From the NCBI GenBank assembly GCA_039980135.1, contig JBDXCV010000009.1, forward strand, positions 505,854 to 569,853: a stretch of 64,000 bases of DNA, in the 5' to 3' direction. Numbering within the stretch: the stretch's first letter is position 1; every line of letters starts with the position of its first letter. Under the pieces are notes generated by a model. The model did no database searches and was not told where the DNA came from. It saw nothing but the letters and a program-made list of their open reading frames with translations. Both the position numbers and the translations under genes were made by a program. Source of the stretch: Alphaproteobacteria bacterium (GTDB lineage: Bacteria; Pseudomonadota; Alphaproteobacteria; UBA6615). Positions 55,245-64,000 of this stretch are shown piece by piece.

Positions 55245-57410
55245 CTATTTTTCGGCGACCGCCGTCGTCATGCCGGCCTCGGTGAGCCCCCCGAACACCG
55301 CATTGCTCGACAACAATTCCGGCAACACCACCCCGCGGGGCGAATCCGGCCCGTAAATGACATTGAACGGAATGCCGAAACGGCCGAACGATGCGAGATA
55401 CCGGGCAATCACGTCACTCGGCTTGGTCCAGTCCGCGCGCATCAGAACAACATCGCCGCGTTCGAAAGCGTCGTTTACGGCCTGCGTGTCGAGGACGCGC
55501 TTCTTGTTGACCTGACAGGTGATGCACCAATCCGCCGTCACATCCACGAAGACCACATTGCCTCGCGCCACGAGCACCGGAATCGCGACCGGATCGAAAG
55601 GCATCCAGGCCTCGTCGCGCGCCGCGACCCGGGACTGGTCACGCACACCGATGCCGATCGCCGGTAGCGCGGTCGGCACAACGAAGGCAACAATGGCGGC
55701 GGCGAACACACCCGCACCGAGCATGCGACCACGCTTCTCCGGGATCCGGTTACGCAGCGCGAACAGCGCAACGATCGCGGCCATCAGAGCGGCGACAACC
55801 AGCGCGGCCTCGAGCGACACCTGCACCGCCATCACCGACAACAGCCAGACGGCCGTGGCGATCAACGCGAGCGAGAGGAATTTCTTGAGGCCGTTCATCC
55901 AGGGACCCGGACGTGGCAGTTTCGTCGCCAGCACCGGAAAGACCGCCACCAGAATGAACGGCAATGCCATGCCGACCCCGAGCGCAAGGAAGATCGCGTA
56001 GATCTCGACCGCACCGCGGCTGAGCGCGAAGCCGATCGACGTGCCGAGGAACGGCGCGGTGCAGGGCGTCGCGAGAATTGTCGCAAACGCACCCTGAAAG
56101 AACTGGCCACCGAGCGAACTCTTGTTGCCCGCCGCAACGGCCACATCCGACACCTTGCCCGGCAGACGGACCTCGAACAGGCCCCACATGTTGGCGGCAA
56201 ACAGGGTCAGGATGATCACCAAGGTGACGACGAAGATCGGTTGCTGGAACTGGATGCCCCAGCCCACGGCCAGTCCGGCCGACTTTACACCCACGGCGAG
56301 GCTCGCCAGAGCGAGGAAGGACACAACGATACCCGCAGTCGTGGCCAGGAAGCCGAGGCGGACTTCCTTCGGATCGCCGCCGCCATGGCTGACCACCGAC
56401 AGAAGCTTGATCGAGATCACGGGCAACACACAGGGCATCAGGTTCAGGATCAGCCCGCCGACCAGCGCCAGCGCCATGATCGACAATAGTGTTGTGATCG
56501 CCAATCCGCCGGTATCCACATGTGCCAGGCCATTGGCCAGCGGCATGGCGCTCGCCTCGATGCTCCGCGCGCCGTCAATCAGGGTGAAGACCAGCGGATC
56601 GCTTTCGAGATCGACCGGCGCGCCTTCACCGAAAATATCTTCTGCCGTGACCGACGCCAGGACGACCCGGCCATTTTCGAGATACTTGAACTCGGGGTTG
56701 GAGAAGACCACGTCGCCCGATCCCTCGACCAGAAGGTCCGGGGTCTGAAACGGCGTGTCCGCACGAAAGGCCGTGCGGATCAGCGGCTTTACATTGGTGC
56801 CCGAGACGTCGGCACCCTCGAAGACCAGGCCCGCACGACTGCCGTCGCCCGGCACCTGGTTCTGGAACCGATCGATCATGTTGGCGAATTCGGACGGGTT
56901 GGCCGGACCAGCGGGAAGGTCAAGCGAGGCCTGAAATGTATGGGGGATGCACACATCGTCGCAGATCAGCAAGTCGACGGTCGCCCGCAATGAAACCGCT
57001 TCACCGATGTTCTGCAACTGCGCATTGACCGGGAACACGACCTGCTTCTCGTAGCCGAACGTTTCCAGATCGTAGTACATGAACCGCACCGGCGCGGGCC
57101 ACTGGAACGCCGCCGAGGCCAGGTTGTCTGACTTTCCCCACTCCACATGGGGCGGAATGCCGGCGTCGCCCGGCGAGCGCCAGTAGGTCTTCCAGCCGTC
57201 ATCAAGGCGGACCTCGATGCCCAGCGGAATCGTCTCCAGGTCACCCACCGCTGTCGTTGCCGAAATCAGGCGGATATCGGCTTTCGGGCCCTCCAGCCAG
57301 TCCGTCGCGACGTCGCTCACGGCCAGGCCCGGCCATAAAATCGCCGGAATGACCGCCACAATCGCGGCCAGACGCAAAACTTCGCGGAAACGCGGTACCA
57401 TATCGTTCAT
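55245..57410 (-). CDS. DsbD/ScsB-type protein-disulfide reductase
   Basis: 721 residues. N-terminal periplasmic immunoglobulin-like DsbC/D domain (about 30-290) with C-D-D-V-C-I-P-H, then eight predicted membrane helices carrying L-M-P-C-V-L-P-V and A-T-P-C-T-A-P-F cysteines, and a C-terminal thioredoxin domain with W-C-I-T-C-Q. It carries reducing power from cytosolic thioredoxin to periplasmic partners. Substrates unknown. ATG at 57410; M4 at 57401 is also possible. Confidence 0.93.
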   Translation of the reverse strand: MNDMVPRFREVLRLAAIVAVIPAILWPGLAVSDVATDWLEGPKADIRLISATTAVGDLETIPLGIEVRLDDGWKTYWRSPGDAGIPPHVEWGKSDNLASAAFQWPAPVRFMYYDLETFGYEKQVVFPVNAQLQNIGEAVSLRATVDLLICDDVCIPHTFQASLDLPAGPANPSEFANMIDRFQNQVPGDGSRAGLVFEGADVSGTNVKPLIRTAFRADTPFQTPDLLVEGSGDVVFSNPEFKYLENGRVVLASVTAEDIFGEGAPVDLESDPLVFTLIDGARSIEASAMPLANGLAHVDTGGLAITTLLSIMALALVGGLILNLMPCVLPVISIKLLSVVSHGGGDPKEVRLGFLATTAGIVVSFLALASLAVGVKSAGLAVGWGIQFQQPIFVVTLVIILTLFAANMWGLFEVRLPGKVSDVAVAAGNKSSLGGQFFQGAFATILATPCTAPFLGTSIGFALSRGAVEIYAIFLALGVGMALPFILVAVFPVLATKLPRPGPWMNGLKKFLSLALIATAVWLLSVMAVQVSLEAALVVAALMAAIVALFALRNRIPEKRGRMLGAGVFAAAIVAFVVPTALPAIGIGVRDQSRVAARDEAWMPFDPVAIPVLVARGNVVFVDVTADWCITCQVNKKRVLDTQAVNDAFERGDVVLMRADWTKPSDVIARYLASFGRFGIPFNVIYGPDSPRGVVLPELLSSNAVFGGLTEAGMTTAVAEK

Positions 57411-57562
57411 GCCCTGGCGGGTTTGCCTGTGAGGGTGAGAATGATTCTAATGCTTGAAATATAGGGATGATTACCCCGGAATATAGCGGCTCGCCGCTCA
57501 ACAGCCCTCACAATTACGTGTCGGAATAGAATGACAAACGCGCCATCGGGATCCAGGAAAAC

Positions 57563-58141
57563 ATGACAGACAGCGAAAACACGCCGGGAATGTATTTCGA
57601 AGGGCAAATGCTGCTGGCCATGCCGGCGATGACCGATCCGCGTTTCGAGCGCGCCGTCATCTACATGTGCGCGCACAATGATGAAGGCGCGATGGGGCTG
57701 GTAATCAACAAGACACTGGATTCGATCGACTTCCGTGAACTCCTCGGACAGCTGGATATTCCTGCCGCCGACAGCGCCCGCCACGTGCCGGTTCATTTCG
57801 GCGGTCCGGTGGAAAATCAGCGCGGCTTCGTTCTTCACTCCGGCGAATACCGCCATGCCGAGACATTAATGGTCACGGAACATGTCGGCCTGACGGCTAC
57901 CCTCGATATCCTGCGGGCGCTGGGCCAGGGCGAGGGTCCGGAGCGATCAATACTCGCGCTTGGTTACGCCGGCTGGGGGGCGGGACAACTCGATTCCGAA
58001 ATACAAGACAACGCCTGGCTGTCCGTACCCTATGACGAAGACCTGATGTTCGAGGTCAACGATGACGAGAAATGGGAACGCGCCTTCAACAGCATCGGTG
58101 TCGATCTGTCGGTCCTGTCCGGTGCATCGGGCCGTGCCTAG
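57563..58141 (+). CDS. YqgE/AlgH family protein
   Basis: 192 residues. The conserved block G-Q-M-L-L-A-M-P-A-M-T-D-P-R-F near the N-terminus, G-A-M-G-L-V-I-N-K, and F-G-G-P-V and G-Y-A-G-W-G-A-G-Q-L are diagnostic of UPF0301. Cytosolic, function not established. It converges on the MFS gene, with the two TAG stops sharing CTAG. Confidence 0.95.
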   Translation: MTDSENTPGMYFEGQMLLAMPAMTDPRFERAVIYMCAHNDEGAMGLVINKTLDSIDFRELLGQLDIPAADSARHVPVHFGGPVENQRGFVLHSGEYRHAETLMVTEHVGLTATLDILRALGQGEGPERSILALGYAGWGAGQLDSEIQDNAWLSVPYDEDLMFEVNDDEKWERAFNSIGVDLSVLSGASGRA

Positions 58142-59355
58142 CTTTCACCGGCGGGGCGACGGCGCAGGTGCCGGACCGTCACATAGAGGATGAACCCCAC
58201 GCTGAGCCCAACCAGCACGAACCCGCTGACAATGAACGCGTATCCGACACTGACCGCACTGGCGAGCGGTACCGCGTAGACCGGCGAGAAGAACTGGCCC
58301 AGGAAGAACATGGTGGTCAGCGCACCAAGGGCGCGGCCGCGCACGCTCATCGCGGCCCGCGAAATAATCGCAAGGTTGATATTCGGCAGGAACGCTCCGA
58401 CCGAGAACCCGCCGATGCCCATTGCGATCATGGTGCCGGTGAAACTGTCCGAAAAACCGGTCAGAATATATCCGGTTCCGCCGATGGCGAATATCAGCGC
58501 AAAGATCGCCTCCGGACAGAGCTTCTCCCGCACGCGGCTGTAGGTGAGCGATGCCAGCCCTGCCGAGAAATTAAATAATCCGATCGCCAGCCCCGCACGC
58601 GTCGGGTCCTCGACACCAATCTCCACCAGGAAGAAGGCGGTCTGCGACGGAACCATGAACAGGATGATCATGGCTACAAATGCGAGGCCGCAAATCAGCC
58701 CGATCCCCGTCCATTGTTGCATGGTCGGTGGCGGCTCAGACGCACCGGCACCGACGGAACCGTCCTTATCGGGTTCATACAGGCTCAGGAACATCAGCGG
58801 CAGCATCACAAAGGCGGTCGCAAAAAGCGTGAAACCGACACGCCAGTGAATTTCCGCGAGGAGCCCGGCGATGACGACAAACACGAGCGTGCCGAATGAC
58901 ATGAATGCGCCCTGCAGGCCAGCCACGCGGTTGCGTTCAGGCCCGACGAAATAATCACCGACCAGCGCCGTCACACTGGTCATGATCCCGGCAAGAAAAA
59001 CCCCCAGCAACGCGCGGCTGACGAGCAGGAGAATAATCGATTCGATGACCAGCCCGGAGATACCCGCGAGGCCGTACAGAAATGTCGACGTGATCAGGAC
59101 ATTACGGCGTCCAAATCGGTCGACCGCGTAGCCGACGAACGGGCCCGCCAGTGCGATGAACAGCATGGGCATCGTCAACACGAGCGGCGACAGGAACTCC
59201 GCATTGGCGACATGCGCGAAATCCGCGCGAAGCGCAGGCAGTCCCGGTGCGATCGCCGACGGGGCGAGAAACGCCAGCCCGCTGGTCAACAGGATGGTCA
59301 GGACACGCAGGCGCTTGCGCGCCAGGACCTTCGCGGAAACGCGCGACGTGTTCAT
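58138..59355 (-). CDS. MFS transporter
   Basis: 405 residues, about 12 membrane helices. The MFS A-motif-like segment G-Y-A-V-D-R-F-G-R-R-N-V follows helix 2. Helix pairs L-V-S-R-A-L-L-G-V-F and G-F-S-V-G-A-F-L-P-N resemble the drug:H+ antiporter class. Substrate unknown. Start at ATG 59355; the open frame extends upstream into the GNAT gene. Confidence 0.92.
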   Translation of the reverse strand: MNTSRVSAKVLARKRLRVLTILLTSGLAFLAPSAIAPGLPALRADFAHVANAEFLSPLVLTMPMLFIALAGPFVGYAVDRFGRRNVLITSTFLYGLAGISGLVIESIILLLVSRALLGVFLAGIMTSVTALVGDYFVGPERNRVAGLQGAFMSFGTLVFVVIAGLLAEIHWRVGFTLFATAFVMLPLMFLSLYEPDKDGSVGAGASEPPPTMQQWTGIGLICGLAFVAMIILFMVPSQTAFFLVEIGVEDPTRAGLAIGLFNFSAGLASLTYSRVREKLCPEAIFALIFAIGGTGYILTGFSDSFTGTMIAMGIGGFSVGAFLPNINLAIISRAAMSVRGRALGALTTMFFLGQFFSPVYAVPLASAVSVGYAFIVSGFVLVGLSVGFILYVTVRHLRRRPAGES

Positions 59356-59377
59356 GCGCGCGGCCGAACCCGCGTCA

Positions 59378-59989
59378 TCACGAGCCCGGCGCGCGCGACG
59401 CGGCGGTCCGATGGTCCTCGGCGAGCAGGGAGAACAGCACATGATCCTGCCAGACACCCCTGATCTTGAGGTATTTCCGCGCGAACCCGTCTTCCGAGAA
59501 ACCCGACGCGTTCAGCAGGCCGCGGCTGGCCTCGTTGGTCGGCAGACAGGCCGCCTCGACCCGGTGCAGGCCCAGCTCGGTGAAACAAAAGTCGAGCAGC
59601 AGCCCCAGCCCCTCGCGCATATAGCCCTGCCCCGCATAGGCCTCGCCGATCCAGTAGCCCAGCGTGCCGCATTGCGCGACCCCGCGCCGTACGTTCGACA
59701 GGCTGATCCCGCCGAGGAGCGCGGGACTTTCACGGTCAAACACGAACATGCTGTAGCCGGTATCGTTGCGCCAGTCGCTGGCATAGCGGTTCAGGCGCCG
59801 ATAGAACGCGTCGCGGCTGAGCGCATCCGACGGCCAGGTCGGCTCCCACGGCTCCAGGAACTGCCGGCTGGCGGCACGAATCTCGGCATAGGATCGCCAG
59901 TCGCGCTCGACCGGCGGCCGCAGAAACGTGCGCGGTCCCTCCAGCCTTACGCTGTTGGCATTACCCGAAAAGGAACGAAACAGCCGCAT
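59378..59989 (-). CDS. GNAT family N-acetyltransferase (RimJ-like)
   Basis: 203 residues. Conserved GNAT elements: L-E-P-W-E-P-T-W-P near the N-terminus, G-Y-W-I-G-E-A-Y-A-G-Q-G-Y-M (acetyl-CoA loop), and N-E-A-S-R-G-L-L-N-A-S-G-F-S. RimJ/RimL-type acetyltransferase of ribosomal or other N-termini. Start at ATG 59989, 10 bp after the M16 stop; probably co-transcribed. Confidence 0.9.
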   Translation of the reverse strand: MRLFRSFSGNANSVRLEGPRTFLRPPVERDWRSYAEIRAASRQFLEPWEPTWPSDALSRDAFYRRLNRYASDWRNDTGYSMFVFDRESPALLGGISLSNVRRGVAQCGTLGYWIGEAYAGQGYMREGLGLLLDFCFTELGLHRVEAACLPTNEASRGLLNASGFSEDGFARKYLKIRGVWQDHVLFSLLAEDHRTAASRAPGS

Positions 59990-59999
59990 CGCGCCCGCC

Positions 60000-61262
60000 C
60001 TACGCCGCCAGTCGACCGCGGATGACGTCGAACGATTCCATGTTCGTCGCCGGGCCGATCGTGGCCAGACACGGCGTGGATTCGAGCAACCGCCGCGCGC
60101 TGATGGCAAGCGTTTCGGGCGTCACGTTCTCGATCTTCTCGACGAGTTCATCGACCGACACCACCCGATCGTACAACAGCATCTGCTGACCCGCGCGCTC
60201 GGCCCGCGCACCGGTGGATTCCATGCCCATCAGCAGGTTCGCCTTCAGTTGCGTGCGTGCGCGCGCGATTTCGTCCTCGCCGAGGGTCGATGACAGCCGA
60301 GAGATCTCGTCGCACAGGGCCGGCACAAACTCCTCGACGAGTTCCGGTCCGGTGCCGGCATAGATCCCGAACACGCCTTCGTCCGAGAATGCGGAAAGGA
60401 AGGTATCGATCGAGTAGACCAGCCCGCGCCGTTCGCGGATTTCCTGGAACAGGCGCGACGACATGCCGCCGCCGAAGAGGTTGGAGAGTACCGACAGGGC
60501 GTAATATTCGTCGGACCCGACCGGCGCGCCGCGAAATCCGATCACGAAATGCACCTGTTCGAGCTCGCGCGCTTCCCGGCTTTCGCCGCCACCATATGTT
60601 GCGGTCGGCAAGGCCTGCGCCGTGCCGGCGCGCACGTCGGACAAATGCGCTTCCGCCAGCGCCACCAGCGCGTCATGGGTGATGCTGCCCGCGGCAGCCA
60701 GCACGATCGATCCGCCGTGATAATGCCGACCGTGAAAACCGACGATGGCTTCGCGCGGCATCTGCCCGACCACATCAGGACGGCCCAGAACCGGGCGACC
60801 CAGGGGCTGTTCGGGAAACGCCACGGCCTGGAAATTATCGAACACCACATCATCGGGCGTGTCGCGCGCCTGGCCGATCTCCTGCAGCACCACGGATCGC
60901 TCGCGGCCCAGTTCCTGCTCATCGAAAAGAGAATTCTGCATGAAGTCCGCGATCACATCGATGGCCAGCCCCGCGTCATCCTTCAACACCTTCGCGTAGT
61001 AGGCGGTGACTTCGCGCGCGGTGTAGGCGTTGATATGCCCGCCGACGCTCTCGATCGTCTCGGCGATCTGCTGTGAGGTCCGCCGCGGTGTGCCCTTGAA
61101 CATCATATGCTCGAGCAAATGTGCGACGCCGTTGACCTCGGGGGCCTCAAAACGCGCGCCGGCCCGCACCCACATGCCGATGGAGACGGACTCGACGGTC
61201 GGCATCTCATCGCTGACCACACGGACGCCATTGGGAAGCGTGGTTATCCGGACGTCGCTCAT
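60000..61262 (-). CDS. M16 family metallopeptidase
   Basis: 420 residues. The inverted zinc motif H-L-L-E-H is at 48-52, followed by a distal glutamate in the E-V-T-A-Y-Y region. Mitochondrial processing peptidase-like; bacterial single-domain members are cytosolic or periplasmic. No signal peptide is seen. It follows thrC by eight bases on the same strand. Confidence 0.94.
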   Translation of the reverse strand: MSDVRITTLPNGVRVVSDEMPTVESVSIGMWVRAGARFEAPEVNGVAHLLEHMMFKGTPRRTSQQIAETIESVGGHINAYTAREVTAYYAKVLKDDAGLAIDVIADFMQNSLFDEQELGRERSVVLQEIGQARDTPDDVVFDNFQAVAFPEQPLGRPVLGRPDVVGQMPREAIVGFHGRHYHGGSIVLAAAGSITHDALVALAEAHLSDVRAGTAQALPTATYGGGESREARELEQVHFVIGFRGAPVGSDEYYALSVLSNLFGGGMSSRLFQEIRERRGLVYSIDTFLSAFSDEGVFGIYAGTGPELVEEFVPALCDEISRLSSTLGEDEIARARTQLKANLLMGMESTGARAERAGQQMLLYDRVVSVDELVEKIENVTPETLAISARRLLESTPCLATIGPATNMESFDVIRGRLAA

Positions 61263-61270
61263 GGGCGTTC

Positions 61271-62677
61271 TCAACCTGTCTTTCGTGCTGCCGCATGGTC
61301 GCGCACAAATGCACGCACCGCCGCAACATCATTTTCAATGGTCGCCGCCTGTTCCGGGCGTTCCAGCAGATCCGACAGGTGCGACGGCAATGCCGGCCGG
61401 ACCCCCGTCGCCTTCTCCACCGCATCGGGGAACTTCGCCGGATGGGCCGTGGCGAGAACCACCCGCTTGTGTCCGTCACGCGGCGCCTTGCGGGCCGCGC
61501 CAATTCCGACCGCCGTATGGGGATCGACCAGGACCCCCGACCGGGCGTGCACGTCGCGGATCACCTCCAGCGTTTCGTCATCATCCACGCGGTATGCGGC
61601 AAACAGGCCGCGCGCATCATCGCTGAGCTTCTGGCCATCGGGCAGGACACCGTCACGCCGGAACGCGTGCACGGCCGCGTCGACGGCGGCGCCGTCCCGG
61701 TCGAGAAGTTCGAACATTAGGCGTTCGAAATTGCTCGACACCTGTATGTCCATGCTTGGCGAGTAGGAGGGTTCCACGGCCGAAATCGACATTTCGCCCT
61801 CGGCGAAGAAGCGATAGAGGATGTCGTTGCGATTGGAGGCCACCACCAGACGGGAGATCGGCAGGCCCATCCGGCGCGCGACATAGGCCGAGTAGACATT
61901 GCCGAAATTCCCGGTCGGCACCACGAAAGTGAGCGCCTCATCGGGCGCGCCCAGCTTCGCACCGGCGGCAAAATAATAGGCGGTCTGGCCCATGATCCGG
62001 GCCCAGTTGATCGAATTCACGGCCGACAGTCCGACCTCGTCCCGCAGTTCGTGGTCGGCAAACAGCGCCTTCACAAGATCTTGGCAATCGTCGAACGTGC
62101 CGCCGAGTGCGATGTTGTAGACATTGTCGGCAACGACGGTGGTCATCTGGCGGCGCTGGACCTCGGACACGCGGCCCTGCGGATGGAGCATGAAAATGTC
62201 GAGGTTTTTGCGGTCCCGGCAGGCCTCGATCGCGGCCGACCCCGTGTCACCGGAGGTGGCGCCCACAATCGTGATGCGCGCATCGCGGCGCGCCAGCACA
62301 TGCTCGAACAGGCGACCGAGCAGCTGCAGGGCGAAATCCTTGAAGGCGAGCGTGGGGCCGTGGAAGAGCTCCAGCAGCCATGTGTCGTCGTCGATCTGGC
62401 GCAGCGGGGCCACGTCCGGGTGATCGAACCCGGCATAGGTTTCGCGCGCAAGCTGTTGCAGCTGCGTGTCGGCGAGGGTCTGGGTGTCGATGAACGGGCG
62501 CAGGATTCTTGCCGCGATGTCGGCATAGTCGAGCCCCTGCAGGGCGCGGATATCGTCGGCTTCGATCGAAGGCCAGGTGGCCGGCACAAACAGCCCGCCG
62601 TCGCGCGCGAGACCGCTCAACAGAACGTCCTCGAACTCCAACGCCGGCGCGGTGCCCCTGGTGCTTACATATTCCAA
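61271..62677 (-). CDS. thrC: threonine synthase
   Basis: 468 residues from a TTG at 62677, with AAGGAC six bases upstream. M-E-Y-V-S-T-R-G is the usual N-terminus. PLP lysine in L-A-F-K-D-F-A-L and the S-G-D-T-G-S-A loop are intact. It converts O-phosphohomoserine to threonine. The other TTG at 62734 has no site. Confidence 0.96.
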   Translation of the reverse strand: MEYVSTRGTAPALEFEDVLLSGLARDGGLFVPATWPSIEADDIRALQGLDYADIAARILRPFIDTQTLADTQLQQLARETYAGFDHPDVAPLRQIDDDTWLLELFHGPTLAFKDFALQLLGRLFEHVLARRDARITIVGATSGDTGSAAIEACRDRKNLDIFMLHPQGRVSEVQRRQMTTVVADNVYNIALGGTFDDCQDLVKALFADHELRDEVGLSAVNSINWARIMGQTAYYFAAGAKLGAPDEALTFVVPTGNFGNVYSAYVARRMGLPISRLVVASNRNDILYRFFAEGEMSISAVEPSYSPSMDIQVSSNFERLMFELLDRDGAAVDAAVHAFRRDGVLPDGQKLSDDARGLFAAYRVDDDETLEVIRDVHARSGVLVDPHTAVGIGAARKAPRDGHKRVVLATAHPAKFPDAVEKATGVRPALPSHLSDLLERPEQAATIENDVAAVRAFVRDHAAARKTG

Positions 62678-62751
62678 ATTCGGGTCCTTCGATGAAAAGC
62701 GCGCTAACCTATCCAACGCGATATGCGGATACAAGACGATGCGGCGCAGGA

Positions 62752-64000
62752 TTAGCCCAGATAGCGCGCATTCAGATGTTCGAGGAAGATCTCGGGATTG
62801 AGCGGCTCGCCCGTGGCGCGGGACAACAATTCGTCAGCCGTATGACATGACCCGCGGCCGTGCACATGGGTGCGCAACCAGCAAACCATCGGGGCCAGAT
62901 CGCCCGCGGCGATATCCGCCTCGAGACCGGGCAGGTCGCGGCGCGCGGCGCGGTAGAACTGCGCGGCCGCCATTGCGCCCAGCGTGTAGGTCGGAAAATA
63001 GCCGAACGATCCCGACGGCCAGTGAATATCCTGCAGGCAACCGTGGCGGTCATCCGGCGGCGTGATCCCCAGCAGTTCCTGCATGCCGTCATTCCACGCA
63101 CCGGGAAGGTCCGCCAGATCGAGGTCACCCGACAACATCGCCTGTTCGAGCCGGTAGCGCAGGATGATGTGCAAGGGGTACGTCACCTCGTCGGCGTCCA
63201 CCCGGATGAAACCGGGCGACACGCGGGTGTAGAGCCGGCAGATATTGTCGACATCCCAGGCATCGCCCGCGCCGCCGAAGGCGGTTTGCATATGCGGCAG
63301 GGCGTAGCTCAGGAACGGCCGCGACCGGCTGACCTGCATCTCGATCAGCAGGGACTGGCTTTCGTGGATCGCCATGCCGAGCGCGTTGCCCACCGGCTGG
63401 AACTGCCAGTCGCGCGGCAAGCCGCCCTCATACAGCGCATGACCCGTCTCGTGCAGGACGCCCATCAGGGATTCGGTGAAATCATCCTCATTGTAGCGCG
63501 TCGTGATCCGGACATCGCCGGTCGCGCCGCCACAGAAGGGGTGATGGCTGATATCCAACCGGCCGCGCTCGAAATCGAAGCCCAGGGCCTGCATCAACTC
63601 CGCCGCCAGGGCGCGCTGGTCGGCGATCGCGAACGGTCCCGCGGGCCGGACGGGTGTCGGCTGTCCGGCCTGGCATTCCAATACCTGCGGCAGGAACGCG
63701 GGCAGGAACGCCGCGAGGCGGTCGAACAGCGGGTCGAGGCGCGCCATCCGCGTGCCCGCCTCGTATTCCTCAAGCAGCGCGTCATACGGCGCCAGCGAGA
63801 GTGCCGCGGCGCGGGCATCCGCCGTCTGGCGTACCAGGTTGAGCACTTCGCGCAGCGCCGGGAGGAGGCTCGGATAGTCGTTTTCCGCGCGCGCGCGCCG
63901 CCATTGAAGTTCGCACACCGCATTGGCCCGCGCCGCCGCCTCGACGAGATCGCCGGGCACCGCGGACGCCAGCGCATGGGCACGTTCCATCTCGCGCAAG
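62752..64000 (-). CDS. M32 family carboxypeptidase (5' end beyond window)
   Basis: About 416 residues are in view and the frame stays open to the right edge. The zinc motif H-E-T-G-H is in G-V-L-H-E-T-G-H-A-L-Y-E-G-G, with a downstream glutamate in I-H-E-S-Q-S-L. M32 enzymes are near 500 aa, so roughly 85 N-terminal residues are missing. It removes C-terminal residues from peptides. It is upstream of thrC on the same strand. Confidence 0.93.
   Translation of the reverse strand, partial: LREMERAHALASAVPGDLVEAAARANAVCELQWRRARAENDYPSLLPALREVLNLVRQTADARAAALSLAPYDALLEEYEAGTRMARLDPLFDRLAAFLPAFLPQVLECQAGQPTPVRPAGPFAIADQRALAAELMQALGFDFERGRLDISHHPFCGGATGDVRITTRYNEDDFTESLMGVLHETGHALYEGGLPRDWQFQPVGNALGMAIHESQSLLIEMQVSRSRPFLSYALPHMQTAFGGAGDAWDVDNICRLYTRVSPGFIRVDADEVTYPLHIILRYRLEQAMLSGDLDLADLPGAWNDGMQELLGITPPDDRHGCLQDIHWPSGSFGYFPTYTLGAMAAAQFYRAARRDLPGLEADIAAGDLAPMVCWLRTHVHGRGSCHTADELLSRATGEPLNPEIFLEHLNARYLG

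Overview
The window is GC-rich, gene-dense bacterial chromosome. It reads as an alphaproteobacterium, most likely Rhodospirillales-like. The evidence is a CcrM (GANTC) adenine methyltransferase, an F0 ATP-synthase operon encoding both b' and b with no F1 genes beside it, a two-subunit glycine dehydrogenase behind a tandem glycine riboswitch, a GTTC-N7-GTTC LexA-type box, a PodJ-like SPOR/Sel1-type envelope protein and DUF1285/DUF1194/DUF924 proteins. I see no insertion sequence, prophage, CRISPR array or integrase. Genus-level placement is inference.

Layout. 1-3.5 kb: the end of a secreted protein and a probable tandem paralogue, then a leftward DUF1285 - CoA-pyrophosphatase - CCA-transferase operon. 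3.5-10.4 kb: a rightward MoxR ATPase - DUF58 - BatA/DUF4159 - vWA/GATase-like membrane module. 10.4-14.5 kb: ArsR-type repressor with an SRPBCC partner, glutathionyl-hydroquinone reductase, pirin, DUF924, ChaC-like cyclotransferase and tRNA-Gln. 14.5-19.3 kb: GDP-mannose 4,6-dehydratase, a 704-bp non-coding block with several dyads and repeats, and two collinear genes that together look like a split PodJ-type polarity protein. 19.3-24.8 kb: IspE, a TPR protein, ETF-ubiquinone oxidoreductase and a family-4-like uracil-DNA glycosylase.

24.9-32.7 kb: lytic transglycosylase, MoaB, an APH-fold kinase, a radical SAM protein behind a LexA-like box, a CPA2 antiporter, RNase HII and CcrM (two GANTC sites in its leader). 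32.8-36.1 kb: a TRAP transporter with the binding protein divergent from the two permeases. 36.1-43.5 kb: DUF1194 and a small secreted protein, then MutY, a DUF721/DciA-like protein, a DsbA-like thioredoxin and SMC. 43.6-46.3 kb: atpI-atpB-atpE-atpF'-atpF with a recognisable promoter and terminator.

46.3-51.0 kb: leftward gcvT-gcvH-gcvPA-gcvPB under a tandem glycine riboswitch, a complete glycine-cleavage P/H/T set. 51-55 kb: a lipoprotein, a double-CDGSH protein, then ispH-thrB-rnhA and a convergent peroxiredoxin. 55-64 kb: a DsbD/ScsB-type disulfide reductase, YqgE, an MFS transporter, and the leftward group M32 carboxypeptidase (cut by the window edge), threonine synthase, M16 peptidase and GNAT acetyltransferase.

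Themes: isoprenoid synthesis (ispE, ispH), threonine synthesis (thrB, thrC), envelope thiol chemistry (DsbA-like plus DsbD-like), DNA maintenance (MutY, UDG, SMC, RNases H, CcrM) and envelope organisation. The most interesting leads are the split PodJ-like pair, the SOS-type box in front of the radical SAM gene, the UDG lacking two of four iron-sulfur cysteines, the ccrM leader with its own target sites, and the structured gap at 15.65-16.35 kb.
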